Of a DNA stretch of 45,527 nt, positions 7,233 through 13,378 are shown piece after piece; within the stretch, counting starts at the first letter, position 1, and each line of letters begins with the position of its first letter. Location of the stretch: the IMG/VR virus record IMGVR_UViG_3300050134_000018, positions 1-45,527 of that record; one strand, 5' to 3'. A model generated the notes under the pieces. The model saw only the letters and a list, made by a program, of their open reading frames with translations. It searched no databases and had not been told where the DNA came from. Source of the DNA: a virus. Both the position numbers and the translations under genes were made by a program.

Positions 7233-7414
7233 TGCAGCACCTGTTCCTTAATGCAGTATGAAATATCGCCGGTGCGGCTAGCTACCGCCAGGGTGTTGAA
7301 GCCGTTCGCCATAGCCTCGCACTCATGCTGTGTAGTGAACACGCCGTAGTAGCCCGGCAGCTCGCCCTTGTGCGGCGCGCTTGAGAGCAGTACCCATACA
7401 GTCAAGGTGATCAT
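7229..7414 (-). CDS. Small exported or membrane protein, 61 aa
   Basis: The N-terminus MITLTVWVLLSSAPH looks like a signal peptide or membrane segment. The rest contains two Cys (about 32 and 54) that could form a disulfide. This compact fold, roughly YYGVFTTQHECEAMAN, resembles small DUF-type proteins common in phages. ATGA overlaps are present at both ends. No named family. Confidence 0.6.
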   Translation of the reverse strand: MITLTVWVLLSSAPHKGELPGYYGVFTTQHECEAMANGFNTLAVASRTGDISYCIKEQVLQ

Positions 7415-7593
7415 GAGCGCACCTCAGTGCGGCGATCGCCACCCCAAGAGGTGTTGACCACGCCCGACTTGTTGCCAAGGTAGGCGAGGTTGCCCTCAAG
7501 CGTCACGCGCTCCGCGCGGCGCTCCATGAAGGCAATGACGCGGTCGGGCTGTGTGCGGAAGTCTAAAACCATTTCTTCGGTGAGTGAGTTCAA
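7411..7593 (-). CDS. Hypothetical small protein, 60 aa
   Basis: A 60-residue soluble protein of unknown function. It starts at a TTG with AGGAG six bases upstream; an internal ATG would remove the first seven residues but has no ribosome site. The stop overlaps the next gene by four bases. The 123-bp gap upstream (7594-7716) holds no convincing gene. Confidence 0.55.
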   Translation of the reverse strand: MNSLTEEMVLDFRTQPDRVIAFMERRAERVTLEGNLAYLGNKSGVVNTSWGGDRRTEVRS

Positions 7594-7716
7594 GTGAGTC
7601 TCCTGATTCGGGGTTACCGTACTTGGAGATATGCACGGAACGTGCCAAGGCGCTTTTCAATGGGTTAGCTGCGATCACTGACGCGGAGTGTCAGTTCTAC
7701 CGACAGTTCGCGTCAC

Positions 7717-8082
7717 TTACTGCCGCGCAGGGTCGACTGCGCCCTGGCTCATGCTGCCCGTACCGTGTCCCAGATTGGTTATGTACAGGCCGTCAGGCAA
7801 TGCGATCGCCTGGTAGGCGTAGTAATTGCGGCACTGGTAGCCGGCCTGGTTAGCCAGCTGGCCGGCGCGGAACAGTGCCATGTCTTCGGGGCACTTCACG
7901 CGCTCGGTGGCGCGCAGCTGCAATACGGCGGTCACCAGTGCGGCTTCGGCTCGCACCTTCTCCCGGCTACGCGCAGCCTTGAGGGAGGCTTTCAGTTCGG
8001 ATTCAATGGTGCGGCGCTCCGCGCGGCACAAGGCTTGCTGGTCGCGCAGGGCGCGGGTTAGCTCATCGCATTTGGTGCACAT
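7717..8082 (-). CDS. Hypothetical protein, 121 aa
   Basis: The first half is a charged helix that is probably coiled-coil, opening with a CTKC pair. The second half has Tyr-rich segments (NYYAYQAIALPDGLYITN) and reads as a small beta domain. No family is recognised. It is the second gene from the leftward promoter, so it should be expressed early. Confidence 0.65.
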   Translation of the reverse strand: MCTKCDELTRALRDQQALCRAERRTIESELKASLKAARSREKVRAEAALVTAVLQLRATERVKCPEDMALFRAGQLANQAGYQCRNYYAYQAIALPDGLYITNLGHGTGSMSQGAVDPARQ

Positions 8083-8091
8083 GGTTAGCTC

Positions 8092-8358
8092 CTACTTTGT
8101 GCGCCAGAAGCGCATTAGTCCGCCCTCAGGGGCCTGCACGAATTCGTACCCCTTACTGTGGAGCGCCCCTACGGCGCGCAGTACGGGCCCGCTACCCCCC
8201 ATAACGGGGCTGCGCATTCCGTGCTGCATTGACAGCAGCACTGAGCCGCCCACCGGCAGCGCCGCCAGGATGGCGTGTGCCGTAGGCGCTCGCCTCTCGC
8301 GCCATCCGGCGGCTAGGACCGCGTTAGGCGGTATAGGGATATTTTTGTCGTACGGCAT
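8092..8358 (-). CDS. Hypothetical first gene of the leftward unit, 88 aa
   Basis: The first gene after the leftward promoter. The central GWRERRAPTAHAILAALPVGGSVLL part and a later KGYEFV-LMRFWRTK part suggest a small mixed alpha/beta fold. Phage genes with this 'proceed with caution, regulate access' type sequence are common and uncharacterised, so I give no function. The ATG at 8358 is chosen because GAGG lies eight bases upstream; a longer frame starting at 8394 would overlap the promoter -10 box. Confidence 0.65.
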   Translation of the reverse strand: MPYDKNIPIPPNAVLAAGWRERRAPTAHAILAALPVGGSVLLSMQHGMRSPVMGGSGPVLRAVGALHSKGYEFVQAPEGGLMRFWRTK

Positions 8359-8393
8359 AGTCGTAACCTCATAGCTGTGATGTTGAGTAAGCA

Positions 8394-8422
8394 AACATAC
8401 CTGAGGTAATGTGATATTGCAA
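8394..8422 (-). promoter_or_regulatory. Leftward sigma70-type promoter
   Basis: On the minus strand TTGCAA (8422-8417) and TATGTT (8399-8394) are separated by exactly 17 bases. Transcription would begin near 8387, just ahead of the first leftward gene. There is no other good promoter candidate nearby, so this one probably drives the early leftward operon. The rightward candidate at 9365-9393 has a related pattern (TTGCAT, 17 bases, TAAGTT). Confidence 0.6.
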
Positions 8423-8454
8423 ACATCACTCCGGGCCGGCCCTTAGAGCAGAAC

Positions 8455-8600
8455 TTTATTCTTTTATACCCCCTGTTCTTTTATTACTTTTACTCTTATA
8501 TAAGATAGATCAATAGTATAAATTATATAAAATATATAAAAAAGAATAGAAACAGTAGGTTGCAGTGGCGTATTTATATAGTGTGGGGTATTTGGGCCAA
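8455..8600. other. AT-rich tract in the divergent intergenic region
   Basis: About 145 bases dominated by A and T (for example runs of TATAAATTATATAAAATA) stand out sharply from the GC-rich genome. Together with the repeat array to the right, this is a candidate DNA-unwinding element of a replication origin. A 63-codon frame on the minus strand crosses it, but its codon use reflects the AT bias and I do not call it a gene. The phage's AT-hook protein could bind here. Confidence 0.55.
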
Positions 8601-8604
8601 ATGC

Positions 8605-8617
8605 ATTGTCGGACAAT
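8605..8617. promoter_or_regulatory. Short dyad, possible operator
   Basis: ATTGTC-G-GACAAT is a perfect inverted repeat with six-base arms around one base, in the non-coding region upstream of the leftward promoter. Its size suits a dimeric regulator. There is only one copy and no known binder, so this is tentative. Confidence 0.3.
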
Positions 8618-8674
8618 AGTACAATCAAGCCATAAATCCTATTCTCCGAATCCATTTAAATCCTATTTCCAGCC

Positions 8675-8740
8675 CCGCGAGCCGCCCCGTCGGCCATTGG
8701 TAATTAACCGCGAGCCGCCCCGTCGGCCATTGGTAATTAA
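8675..8740. repeat. Perfect tandem duplication of 33 bp (first)
   Basis: Two adjacent identical 33-bp units, 8675-8707 and 8708-8740. Each starts CCGCGAGCCG and ends GGTAATTAA, so each pairs a GC-rich half with an AT-rich end. A related partial sequence (CGCGGTAATTAG) follows. They lie in the non-coding region between the divergent units. Confidence 0.85.
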
Positions 8741-8867
8741 TTTCCTGGCCGCGCGGTAATTAGCTAATATCTATCCGCGACATTTCCATTTATCTGCGCA
8801 CGACATTAATATTGTTAAGTTGCGAGCTGGCCGCCTGGCCGCCTGCCGCCAAGGTGCGGGGTCCTCC

Positions 8868-8933
8868 GGCCGAGGACCTTCGGTCCCGGCCGTCTCCGCC
8901 GGCCGAGGACCTTCGGTCCCGGCCGTCTCCGCC
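8868..8933. repeat. Perfect tandem duplication of 33 bp (second, hairpin-forming)
   Basis: Two identical adjacent units, 8868-8900 and 8901-8933, unrelated in sequence to the duplication at 8675-8740 but of the same length. Each contains a strong hairpin: GGCCG, a bulged A, GGACC, loop TTC, GGTCC, CGGCC. In RNA from either strand this gives two successive stable stem-loops, which could terminate or attenuate transcription. Confidence 0.85.
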
Positions 8934-9061
8934 GCACCGCCTAGCACACTGCCCGCTGCGCGCCTGACCGCCAGGCGGCGCGTCATTGATCGCGATGCGC
9001 ATGCATCCGCTAGTAGGTAGGGAATAGGGAAAGGTCGGCCGGGGACCCCCGGCCTAGAAAG

Positions 9062-9102
9062 ACGGCGGCCTTCTACTCGCACGCGTGGACGCGAGACGCC
9101 GT
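9062..9102. repeat. Nested inverted repeat
   Basis: ACGGCG (9062-9067) pairs with CGCCGT (9097-9102), and inside it CTCGC (9076-9080) pairs with GCGAG (9091-9095). The structure sits just left of the repeat array. It may be a terminator or a protein site; there is no T run. Confidence 0.45.
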
Positions 9103-9127
9103 GACGGGCTATTTAGCTAGAATCGTA

Positions 9128-9359
9128 ACGTGACTCTCTACTAATAGTCACGTAACTCTCGATTAATAGTTAGTGACTCTCTACTAATAGTCACGTAACT
9201 CTCTACTAATAGTCACGTAACTCTCTACTAATAGTCACGTAACTCTCGATTAATAGTTAGTGACTCTCTACTAATAGTCACGTGACTATTAGTAGAGAGT
9301 CACGTAACTCTCAACTAATAGTCACGTAACTCTCAACTAATAGTCACGTGACTCTCAAC
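9128..9359. repeat. Array of ten and a half 22-bp repeats (iteron-like)
   Basis: Units follow ACGTRACTCTCNACTAATAGTC with a period of 22 bp (21 bp for two units). Units start at 9128, 9150, 9172, 9193, 9215, 9237, 9259, 9280 (inverted), 9302, 9324 and 9346 (partial). Each unit has an inner dyad, TGACT and AGTCA, about two helical turns apart from the next. Units 2 and 6 carry TAACT with AGTTA, so both arms changed together. A 22-bp period puts binding sites on one DNA face. The array lies directly upstream of the rightward operon and next to an AT-rich tract, which fits an origin or master operator. Confidence 0.85.
9260..9303. repeat. Perfect 44-bp palindrome inside the array
   Basis: Units seven and eight of the array face each other. 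Bases 9260-9281 are the exact reverse complement of 9282-9303, centred on CACGTG. The symmetry stops at both edges. Such a perfect palindrome can extrude as a cruciform or serve as a symmetric landing site. Confidence 0.9.
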
Positions 9360-9364
9360 AGGGC

Positions 9365-9393
9365 TTGCATAGCCGCCGGCTAAAGTGTAAGTT
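9365..9393 (+). promoter_or_regulatory. Candidate rightward promoter
   Basis: TTGCAT (9365-9370) and TAAGTT (9388-9393) are 17 bases apart, immediately after the last partial repeat of the array and about 30 bases before the first rightward gene. The match to the sigma70 consensus is modest. The position is right for the promoter of the packaging and structural operon, and a protein bound to the array would sit directly upstream. Confidence 0.4.
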
Positions 9394-9420
9394 ACGCTTC
9401 CCAATAAACGGAGGCGACCT

Positions 9421-9669
9421 ATGAAGAGTAACGATCAAGCGGTGCGCGATATGTACGCGCTGGCCAAAGCGCACCCGGAAAACTGGCCTACCTACTACCG
9501 GATGCAGGGCGCCGCGTGGCGCAAGGCGAACCCCGACCGCGCGCGGGAGATGGCCCGCGATAAGCAGCGCCGGTACCGTGCGCGGCAGAAGGCGCGCATG
9601 GCGGAACTCGAGGCGCGCGTCGCTGCGCTGGACGCCGGGGTCAACGACTTGCTAGGCTCGGCGCCATGA
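9421..9669 (+). CDS. Small basic protein with bZIP-like helix; first rightward gene
   Basis: An 82-residue protein. Residues 34-59 are very basic (RR-Y-R-A-R-Q-K-A-R). Directly after, M60, L63, V67, L70, V74 and L77 fall in a-d heptad order, giving a basic-region plus zipper layout like a very short bZIP. The end VNDLLGSAP resembles the DLMG tail of other proteins here. GGAGG lies six bases before the ATG. It is the first gene next to the repeat array, so it may bind that array, or be a terminase-associated DNA-binding protein. The basic helix also resembles the N-terminus of endonuclease VII-type proteins. No firm family assignment. Confidence 0.65.
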   Translation: MKSNDQAVRDMYALAKAHPENWPTYYRMQGAAWRKANPDRAREMARDKQRRYRARQKARMAELEARVAALDAGVNDLLGSAP

Positions 9670-10073
9670 ACTCACACCTTGCGGTCGCGGCTAACGGAGT
9701 CACGCTTTCTTCCGAGGAGCGGATAAGCCGCTCGCTCGACGGCACGCTGCCGGCCCACATTAAACCGCTCTCCACGGCCAAGATCGATGCTGTGTCGCGC
9801 GCCCGGTGCCGCCGCGCGTGGACGGAGCTTCAGCAGGGGAATATCGAGTACGTCGAGGCCTGGCTGCACCAGGTGGCGGAAGGCATCACCGACCCCGACA
9901 CCGGCCAGCGGATCACGAACCCGAACCCGCGCGAGGCCATTCTGCTTTTCATTGAGATGGCGAAGTTCACCACCCCGCAGGTCAAGGCCGTGGCGATTGA
10001 GGTGAACGATGGCAAGAGCATCAGGAAGATGAGCTTCGCGGAGCTGCAGGCGTCCGTCGTTGACGAGCAGTAA
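9666..10073 (+). CDS. Probable terminase small subunit
   Basis: A 135-residue protein whose end (NPNPREAILLFIEMAKFTTPQVKAV, written in part) resembles the C-terminal helix of phage small terminases, which often read 'P..A..L.L.L.EY..PK'. The middle contains a helical DNA-binding-like part. Small terminase recognises phage DNA and recruits the large subunit. The ATG overlaps the upstream stop by four bases. It lies 1.1 kb ahead of the large terminase, with three genes between. I cannot confirm the helix-turn-helix by eye. Confidence 0.5.
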   Translation: MNSHLAVAANGVTLSSEERISRSLDGTLPAHIKPLSTAKIDAVSRARCRRAWTELQQGNIEYVEAWLHQVAEGITDPDTGQRITNPNPREAILLFIEMAKFTTPQVKAVAIEVNDGKSIRKMSFAELQASVVDEQ

Positions 10074-10275
10074 CTCTCCCGCTCCTGTCTTCTCCGAGGT
10101 GGCGCAGGCCATAAAGCTCGAAGCCGACCTGCGCAAGCGCGGCGTACTGCTGTACATGGACACCGACGATAAGCTTAAGGTACGATGGTTCGGCACCCTC
10201 GATAAAACTCTAGAGGCAAAAGCCCGTGAACTATACTTCCCCCTCCGCTTCCTCCTCAAAGCGCGCACCGCTTAA
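10060..10275 (+). CDS. TubC_N-like small protein, 71 aa
   Basis: The sequence ADLRKRGVLLYMDTDDKLKV, then a turn, then LEAKARELYFPLRFLL, follows the pattern of the TubC N-terminal docking domain: helix, two-strand hairpin, two helices. In non-ribosomal peptide and polyketide enzymes this domain docks protein subunits. Similar small domains also occur in phage and plasmid proteins near DNA functions. It begins at a TTG overlapping the end of the small terminase gene, and GCAGG lies nine bases upstream. Its C-terminus overlaps the glycosyltransferase gene by 50 bases. Confidence 0.5.
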   Translation: MTSSNSPAPVFSEVAQAIKLEADLRKRGVLLYMDTDDKLKVRWFGTLDKTLEAKARELYFPLRFLLKARTA

Positions 10276-10987
10276 GGTTTTCCTGGCGTTCCCGAACTAC
10301 AAGGGCGCCGCTGGCGCCTTCGTAATGTCGGTGGTGGGCCTCGACCGGGCGCTCACCAAGGTAGCGGCCGCGCTGCATCCCTGGAGCATCGAGAACGAGA
10401 GCAATATCGACCGCGCGCGGGCGAAGGCCGTGGCCGCCTTCCTCAAGACGGACGCGTCGCACTTGCTGATGTGCGACTCGGATATAGGCTTCACCCCCTC
10501 TCACATCCTCAGGATGGTCGAAGCTGATAAGCCGGTCATCGGCGGGGTGCTGTGCGCCAAGGAGCTGGACTTCGACAACATCCTGCTCACCGCCCGGGCG
10601 AACCCTGACCTTCGCACGGAGCACTGCGTGGGCCTGGGCAAGCACTACCTGTTCTCGGGCGCGGTGGTCGAGGACATCCCTGACCTCATGCAGCCGACGC
10701 AGATCGAGCGCATAGGCACTGGGCTTATGCTGATCCGGCGCGACGTGATTGAGAGGCTGTGGGCGCTGCACGGCGCGGAATTGGGCTACACGGACGAGGT
10801 GCACGGGTACCTGGTCGATCTGTTCCAGAAGTACATCGACCGCTTGTCGGGCAAGCAGGTCGGCACGGACTACAGCTTCTGCGACCGGGTGCGCGCGGCG
10901 GGCTTTAGCGTGTGGCTCGCGCCGTGGGCGGCGACGACGCACCGCGGCGAGTACACGTTTAAGGCCGACTTTATGGACCTCGTATGA
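10226..10987 (+). CDS. Glycosyltransferase-like protein (GT-A fold)
   Basis: A 253-residue protein. A Rossmann-like start (KVFLAFPNYKG) leads to LLMCDSDIGF (about 81-90), the D-x-D type motif that binds the sugar-nucleotide metal in GT-A enzymes. FTPSHILRMVEADKPVIGGV and a later GTGLMLIRRDVIERL-type segment and GTDYSFCDRVRAAG complete the pattern of family 2-like transferases. Phages use such enzymes to modify virion proteins, host surface or DNA bases. It starts at a GTG with AGAGG nine bases upstream. Its place between terminase genes is unusual; it is probably an acquired accessory gene. Confidence 0.7.
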   Translation: MNYTSPSASSSKRAPLKVFLAFPNYKGAAGAFVMSVVGLDRALTKVAAALHPWSIENESNIDRARAKAVAAFLKTDASHLLMCDSDIGFTPSHILRMVEADKPVIGGVLCAKELDFDNILLTARANPDLRTEHCVGLGKHYLFSGAVVEDIPDLMQPTQIERIGTGLMLIRRDVIERLWALHGAELGYTDEVHGYLVDLFQKYIDRLSGKQVGTDYSFCDRVRAAGFSVWLAPWAATTHRGEYTFKADFMDLV

Positions 10988-11214
10988 AGGCGCTAGTGGT
11001 TTTCCTCGGCGCCGCGGCGCTGGATTTCGTGTGGGCCTGGTACATTCAGGCAACCGCCGGCAAGTGGCCGCTCGGGGCGGCAACACTATCCGCGGTGATA
11101 GCGTTGCTCGGCGGCGTTCTGTGCGTAGAATACGTCGGCAACCATTGGATGCTTGTGCCTATGGCCGCCGGCTGCTTCGCCGGGACGTGGCTCAAAGTAA
11201 GCCGCGGTGAGTGA
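10984..11214 (+). CDS. Small integral membrane protein, 76 aa
   Basis: Three hydrophobic segments can be seen (about 3-22, 30-48 and 53-70) with few charged residues. The ATG overlaps the stop of the glycosyltransferase gene by four bases, so the two may work together, for instance as a glycosyltransferase and its membrane partner. A holin is the alternative, but the lysis genes lie in the other transcription unit. It overlaps the large terminase start. Confidence 0.6.
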   Translation: MKALVVFLGAAALDFVWAWYIQATAGKWPLGAATLSAVIALLGGVLCVEYVGNHWMLVPMAAGCFAGTWLKVSRGE

Positions 11215-12802
11215 GGACAAAGCTAGTATCCGCCGGGAACTATTGCGCCGGATGCGCGCCCAGTCGAGCCTGCACAGCTACGCGCTGACGATTCAGGTAC
11301 CGCTCAGCCCTAACCTGCCGTTTGAGGAGCTGGACGAGGACGCTTTCGGTCCGGCGCGGCTGTTCATGCCGTACCACGTTGCCGTCATGCTCGACGTGCT
11401 GCAGCGCACCGTGACGCGCCCGATGGGCAGGGCCATGCTGCTGATGCCGCCGGGGAGCGCGAAGTCGTCGTACACTTCCGTGGTGCTGCCCACCTGGGTC
11501 ATGGGGCGGGTGCCGAAATCGCGCATCATCATGACCTCATACTCGACGCCTACGGCAGAGCGTCAGTCGCGCCGCGCGCAGAGTATATGCAAGTCGTCTG
11601 AGTTCACGAACATCTGGGACGCCCCGCTCAGCGTAACGCGCGACGCCGCCGGCGACTGGGCGCTCAGCAACGAGTCGGAGCTGATAGCCGCGGGACTTCT
11701 CGCAGGCATCACCTCGAACCGCGCGACGGGCTGGATAGTGGACGACCCGGTGAAGGGCCGCGAGGACGCGGACTCGCCGCTCATTCAGCAGAAAACGATC
11801 GAGGAGTATCAGGACTCGCTGCTCACGCGCTCGCTGCCCGGCGCCTGGGGCGTGCTGATACAGACCAGGTGGAGCGAGAACGACCTCGCAGGCTCTATCC
11901 TGCCCGAGGACTACGCCGGGCAGTCGGGCATGGTGCTGTGCCGAGACGGCCTGTACTGGGACGTCATGAACGTGCCGGCGAAGTGCGAGCACATGGACGA
12001 TCCGCTCGGCAGGCAGATAGGTGAGTACCTCTGGACGGACTACTTCCCCGTAGAGCACTGGCAAATGTTCGAGAACGGCCAGTCGCGCGCGGCGCAGCGC
12101 ACGTGGTCGTCTCTCTACCAGCAGCGCCCGACGCCGCAGGGCAATACGAGCCTAGACCGCAGCAAGATTCACTGGGACAAGTCGAAGGACTTCCCGTCGC
12201 GTAAGCTCCTGCGCGTGGCCGGGTTTTCGGACTTCGCGGTCACGGAGAAGGCGAGCGCGGACTGGACGGAGCACGCAGTTTTCGGTATTGACTCTGACGG
12301 CGAGGCGTGGCTGCTCGACTCCTGGAGTGGACAGGTTACGCCTGATAAGGGTATAGAATCACTGCTCGCCATGGCGCAGCGCAACGGCGTGCGCACGTGG
12401 TTCGACGAAAAGGGGGTGATCCACAACTCTGTGGGGCCGGCGCTGAACAAGGCCATGCGTGAGAAACGCATCTACCTCGACGTCCGGCCTCAGTCTTCGA
12501 ATGCCGACAAGGTTTCGAAGGTGCAGGGCTTTATCGCGATGGCGAATACGGGTATCGTGCACTTTCCCGCGGCGGGCAAGGATAAGGTTTGGGCGGAGCA
12601 GGCGCTCACGCAGGTCGAGTCGATGCCCGCCGGAAAGCACGACGACAAGGCGGACGTGTTAGGTTTGCTCGGCCGTGTGGTAGACCAAATTCTAGATGCG
12701 CCGCAGGCGCCGCCGGAGCGCAAGCCCGGCATCCGCCCCTACTCAGTTGAGTGGGTCGAATATGACGAGAGTAAGATCAAGCAACCCCTGAGGTACCGAT
12801 GA
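11207..12802 (+). CDS. terL: Terminase large subunit
   Basis: A 531-residue packaging motor. The ATPase part has PPGSAKSS (81-88) as Walker A, IVDDPVKG (about 177-184) as Walker B, and SYSTPTAERQSRR as the following adenine/coupling region. The C-terminal nuclease (RNase H fold) shows AGFSDFAVTEK, WFDEKGV and HDDKADVLG acidic positions. It cuts concatemers and drives DNA into the prohead at the portal. The start is a GTG inside the end of the membrane protein gene. The length fits the family. Confidence 0.9.
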   Translation: MSEDKASIRRELLRRMRAQSSLHSYALTIQVPLSPNLPFEELDEDAFGPARLFMPYHVAVMLDVLQRTVTRPMGRAMLLMPPGSAKSSYTSVVLPTWVMGRVPKSRIIMTSYSTPTAERQSRRAQSICKSSEFTNIWDAPLSVTRDAAGDWALSNESELIAAGLLAGITSNRATGWIVDDPVKGREDADSPLIQQKTIEEYQDSLLTRSLPGAWGVLIQTRWSENDLAGSILPEDYAGQSGMVLCRDGLYWDVMNVPAKCEHMDDPLGRQIGEYLWTDYFPVEHWQMFENGQSRAAQRTWSSLYQQRPTPQGNTSLDRSKIHWDKSKDFPSRKLLRVAGFSDFAVTEKASADWTEHAVFGIDSDGEAWLLDSWSGQVTPDKGIESLLAMAQRNGVRTWFDEKGVIHNSVGPALNKAMREKRIYLDVRPQSSNADKVSKVQGFIAMANTGIVHFPAAGKDKVWAEQALTQVESMPAGKHDDKADVLGLLGRVVDQILDAPQAPPERKPGIRPYSVEWVEYDESKIKQPLRYR

Positions 12803-13155
12803 CTACTGCAATTACCGCCCTGAAGGCGCAGCCCCAGAGCTTCACCATCGTCGACCCGACCGCGGGCGTCGAGAACGTCACGAAGCTGAACGTGCTCATC
12901 GGCACCGTTTCCGGCGGCCCGTACCCGGTCAGCTGCACCGTGGACGCGGCCGACGTCACTACCGAGGACTCGACTGGCACCGCGACGATTCCGGTGGCGA
13001 AGCTGAGCCCCGTTCCGACATTCCAGGACGGCGGCACGTACTACGCTGTGGCGAACGCGACGAACGCGACCGGTACCGGGCCGAATAGCCCCGAGATCGG
13101 CTTCTCAATCCCGCTGCCGCTGCCGAGCGCGCCGACGTCTTTTTCGGTCGCCTAG
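12799..13155 (+). CDS. Ig/fibronectin-III-like small protein, 118 aa
   Basis: A Thr/Val/Pro-rich beta protein. The stretch TGTATIPV followed by DGGTYYAVANATNATG resembles a fibronectin III or Ig-like sandwich, which phages commonly display on heads or tails. The ATG overlaps the terminase stop by four bases. It may be a head decoration or accessory protein; the exact role is not clear. Confidence 0.6.
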   Translation: MTTAITALKAQPQSFTIVDPTAGVENVTKLNVLIGTVSGGPYPVSCTVDAADVTTEDSTGTATIPVAKLSPVPTFQDGGTYYAVANATNATGTGPNSPEIGFSIPLPLPSAPTSFSVA

Positions 13156-13198
13156 GCGCTTGGTTAGCCGCCGTCTGGGCGTGGATCAAGGCCCTCTT

Positions 13199-13235
13199 TT
13201 GACATCCCGGGCGGGGTCGCGTAGGCTCCGCCCGG
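13199..13235 (+). promoter_or_regulatory. Hairpin overlapping a possible promoter
   Basis: The 108-bp gap 13156-13263 contains a perfect TTGACA (13199-13204) with a poor TAGGCT 17 bases on. Overlapping it is an inverted repeat, CCGGGCGG pairing with CCGCCCGG, around a 13-base loop. It could be a weak terminator after the terminase genes or a regulated promoter for the head genes that follow. Confidence 0.35.
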
Positions 13236-13263
13236 ATCGGCATACTTCTTGCAGGAGACCTCC

Positions 13264-13374
13264 ATGATTGTAACCATTCTCGCTTTCGTAGCCGGCGGCG
13301 TCGTGACCGTGGTCGTGCCGAAGGTCTACGCCTTCATCGCGAAGCAGGTCGCCTCCGTCAAAGCCAAGGTCTAA
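13264..13374 (+). CDS. Small membrane protein, 36 aa
   Basis: A 36-residue frame, MIVTILAFVAGGVVTVVVP followed by a basic tail (AFIAKQVASVKAKV). One membrane segment is clear. A strong GCAGGAGA ribosome site lies before the ATG. Small one-pass proteins of this type sit between terminase and portal in other podoviruses, with unknown function. Confidence 0.6.
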   Translation: MIVTILAFVAGGVVTVVVPKVYAFIAKQVASVKAKV

Positions 13375-13378
13375 GACC

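Noticed and set aside
8464-8655. A 63-codon leftward frame with a hydrophobic stretch in the AT-rich tract
   Set aside because: The amino acid make-up (Ile, Tyr, Leu) simply follows the AT bias; it lies upstream of the leftward promoter and has no link to other genes. An AGGA before its ATG is noted, so it is not fully excluded.
8771-9082. Leftward frame with repeated TEGPRP residues
   Set aside because: The peptide repeat is only a readout of the 33-bp DNA duplication at 8868-8933; no ribosome site and no domain.
8675-9359. CRISPR array
   Set aside because: Repeats are tandem without unique spacers, and there are no Cas genes.
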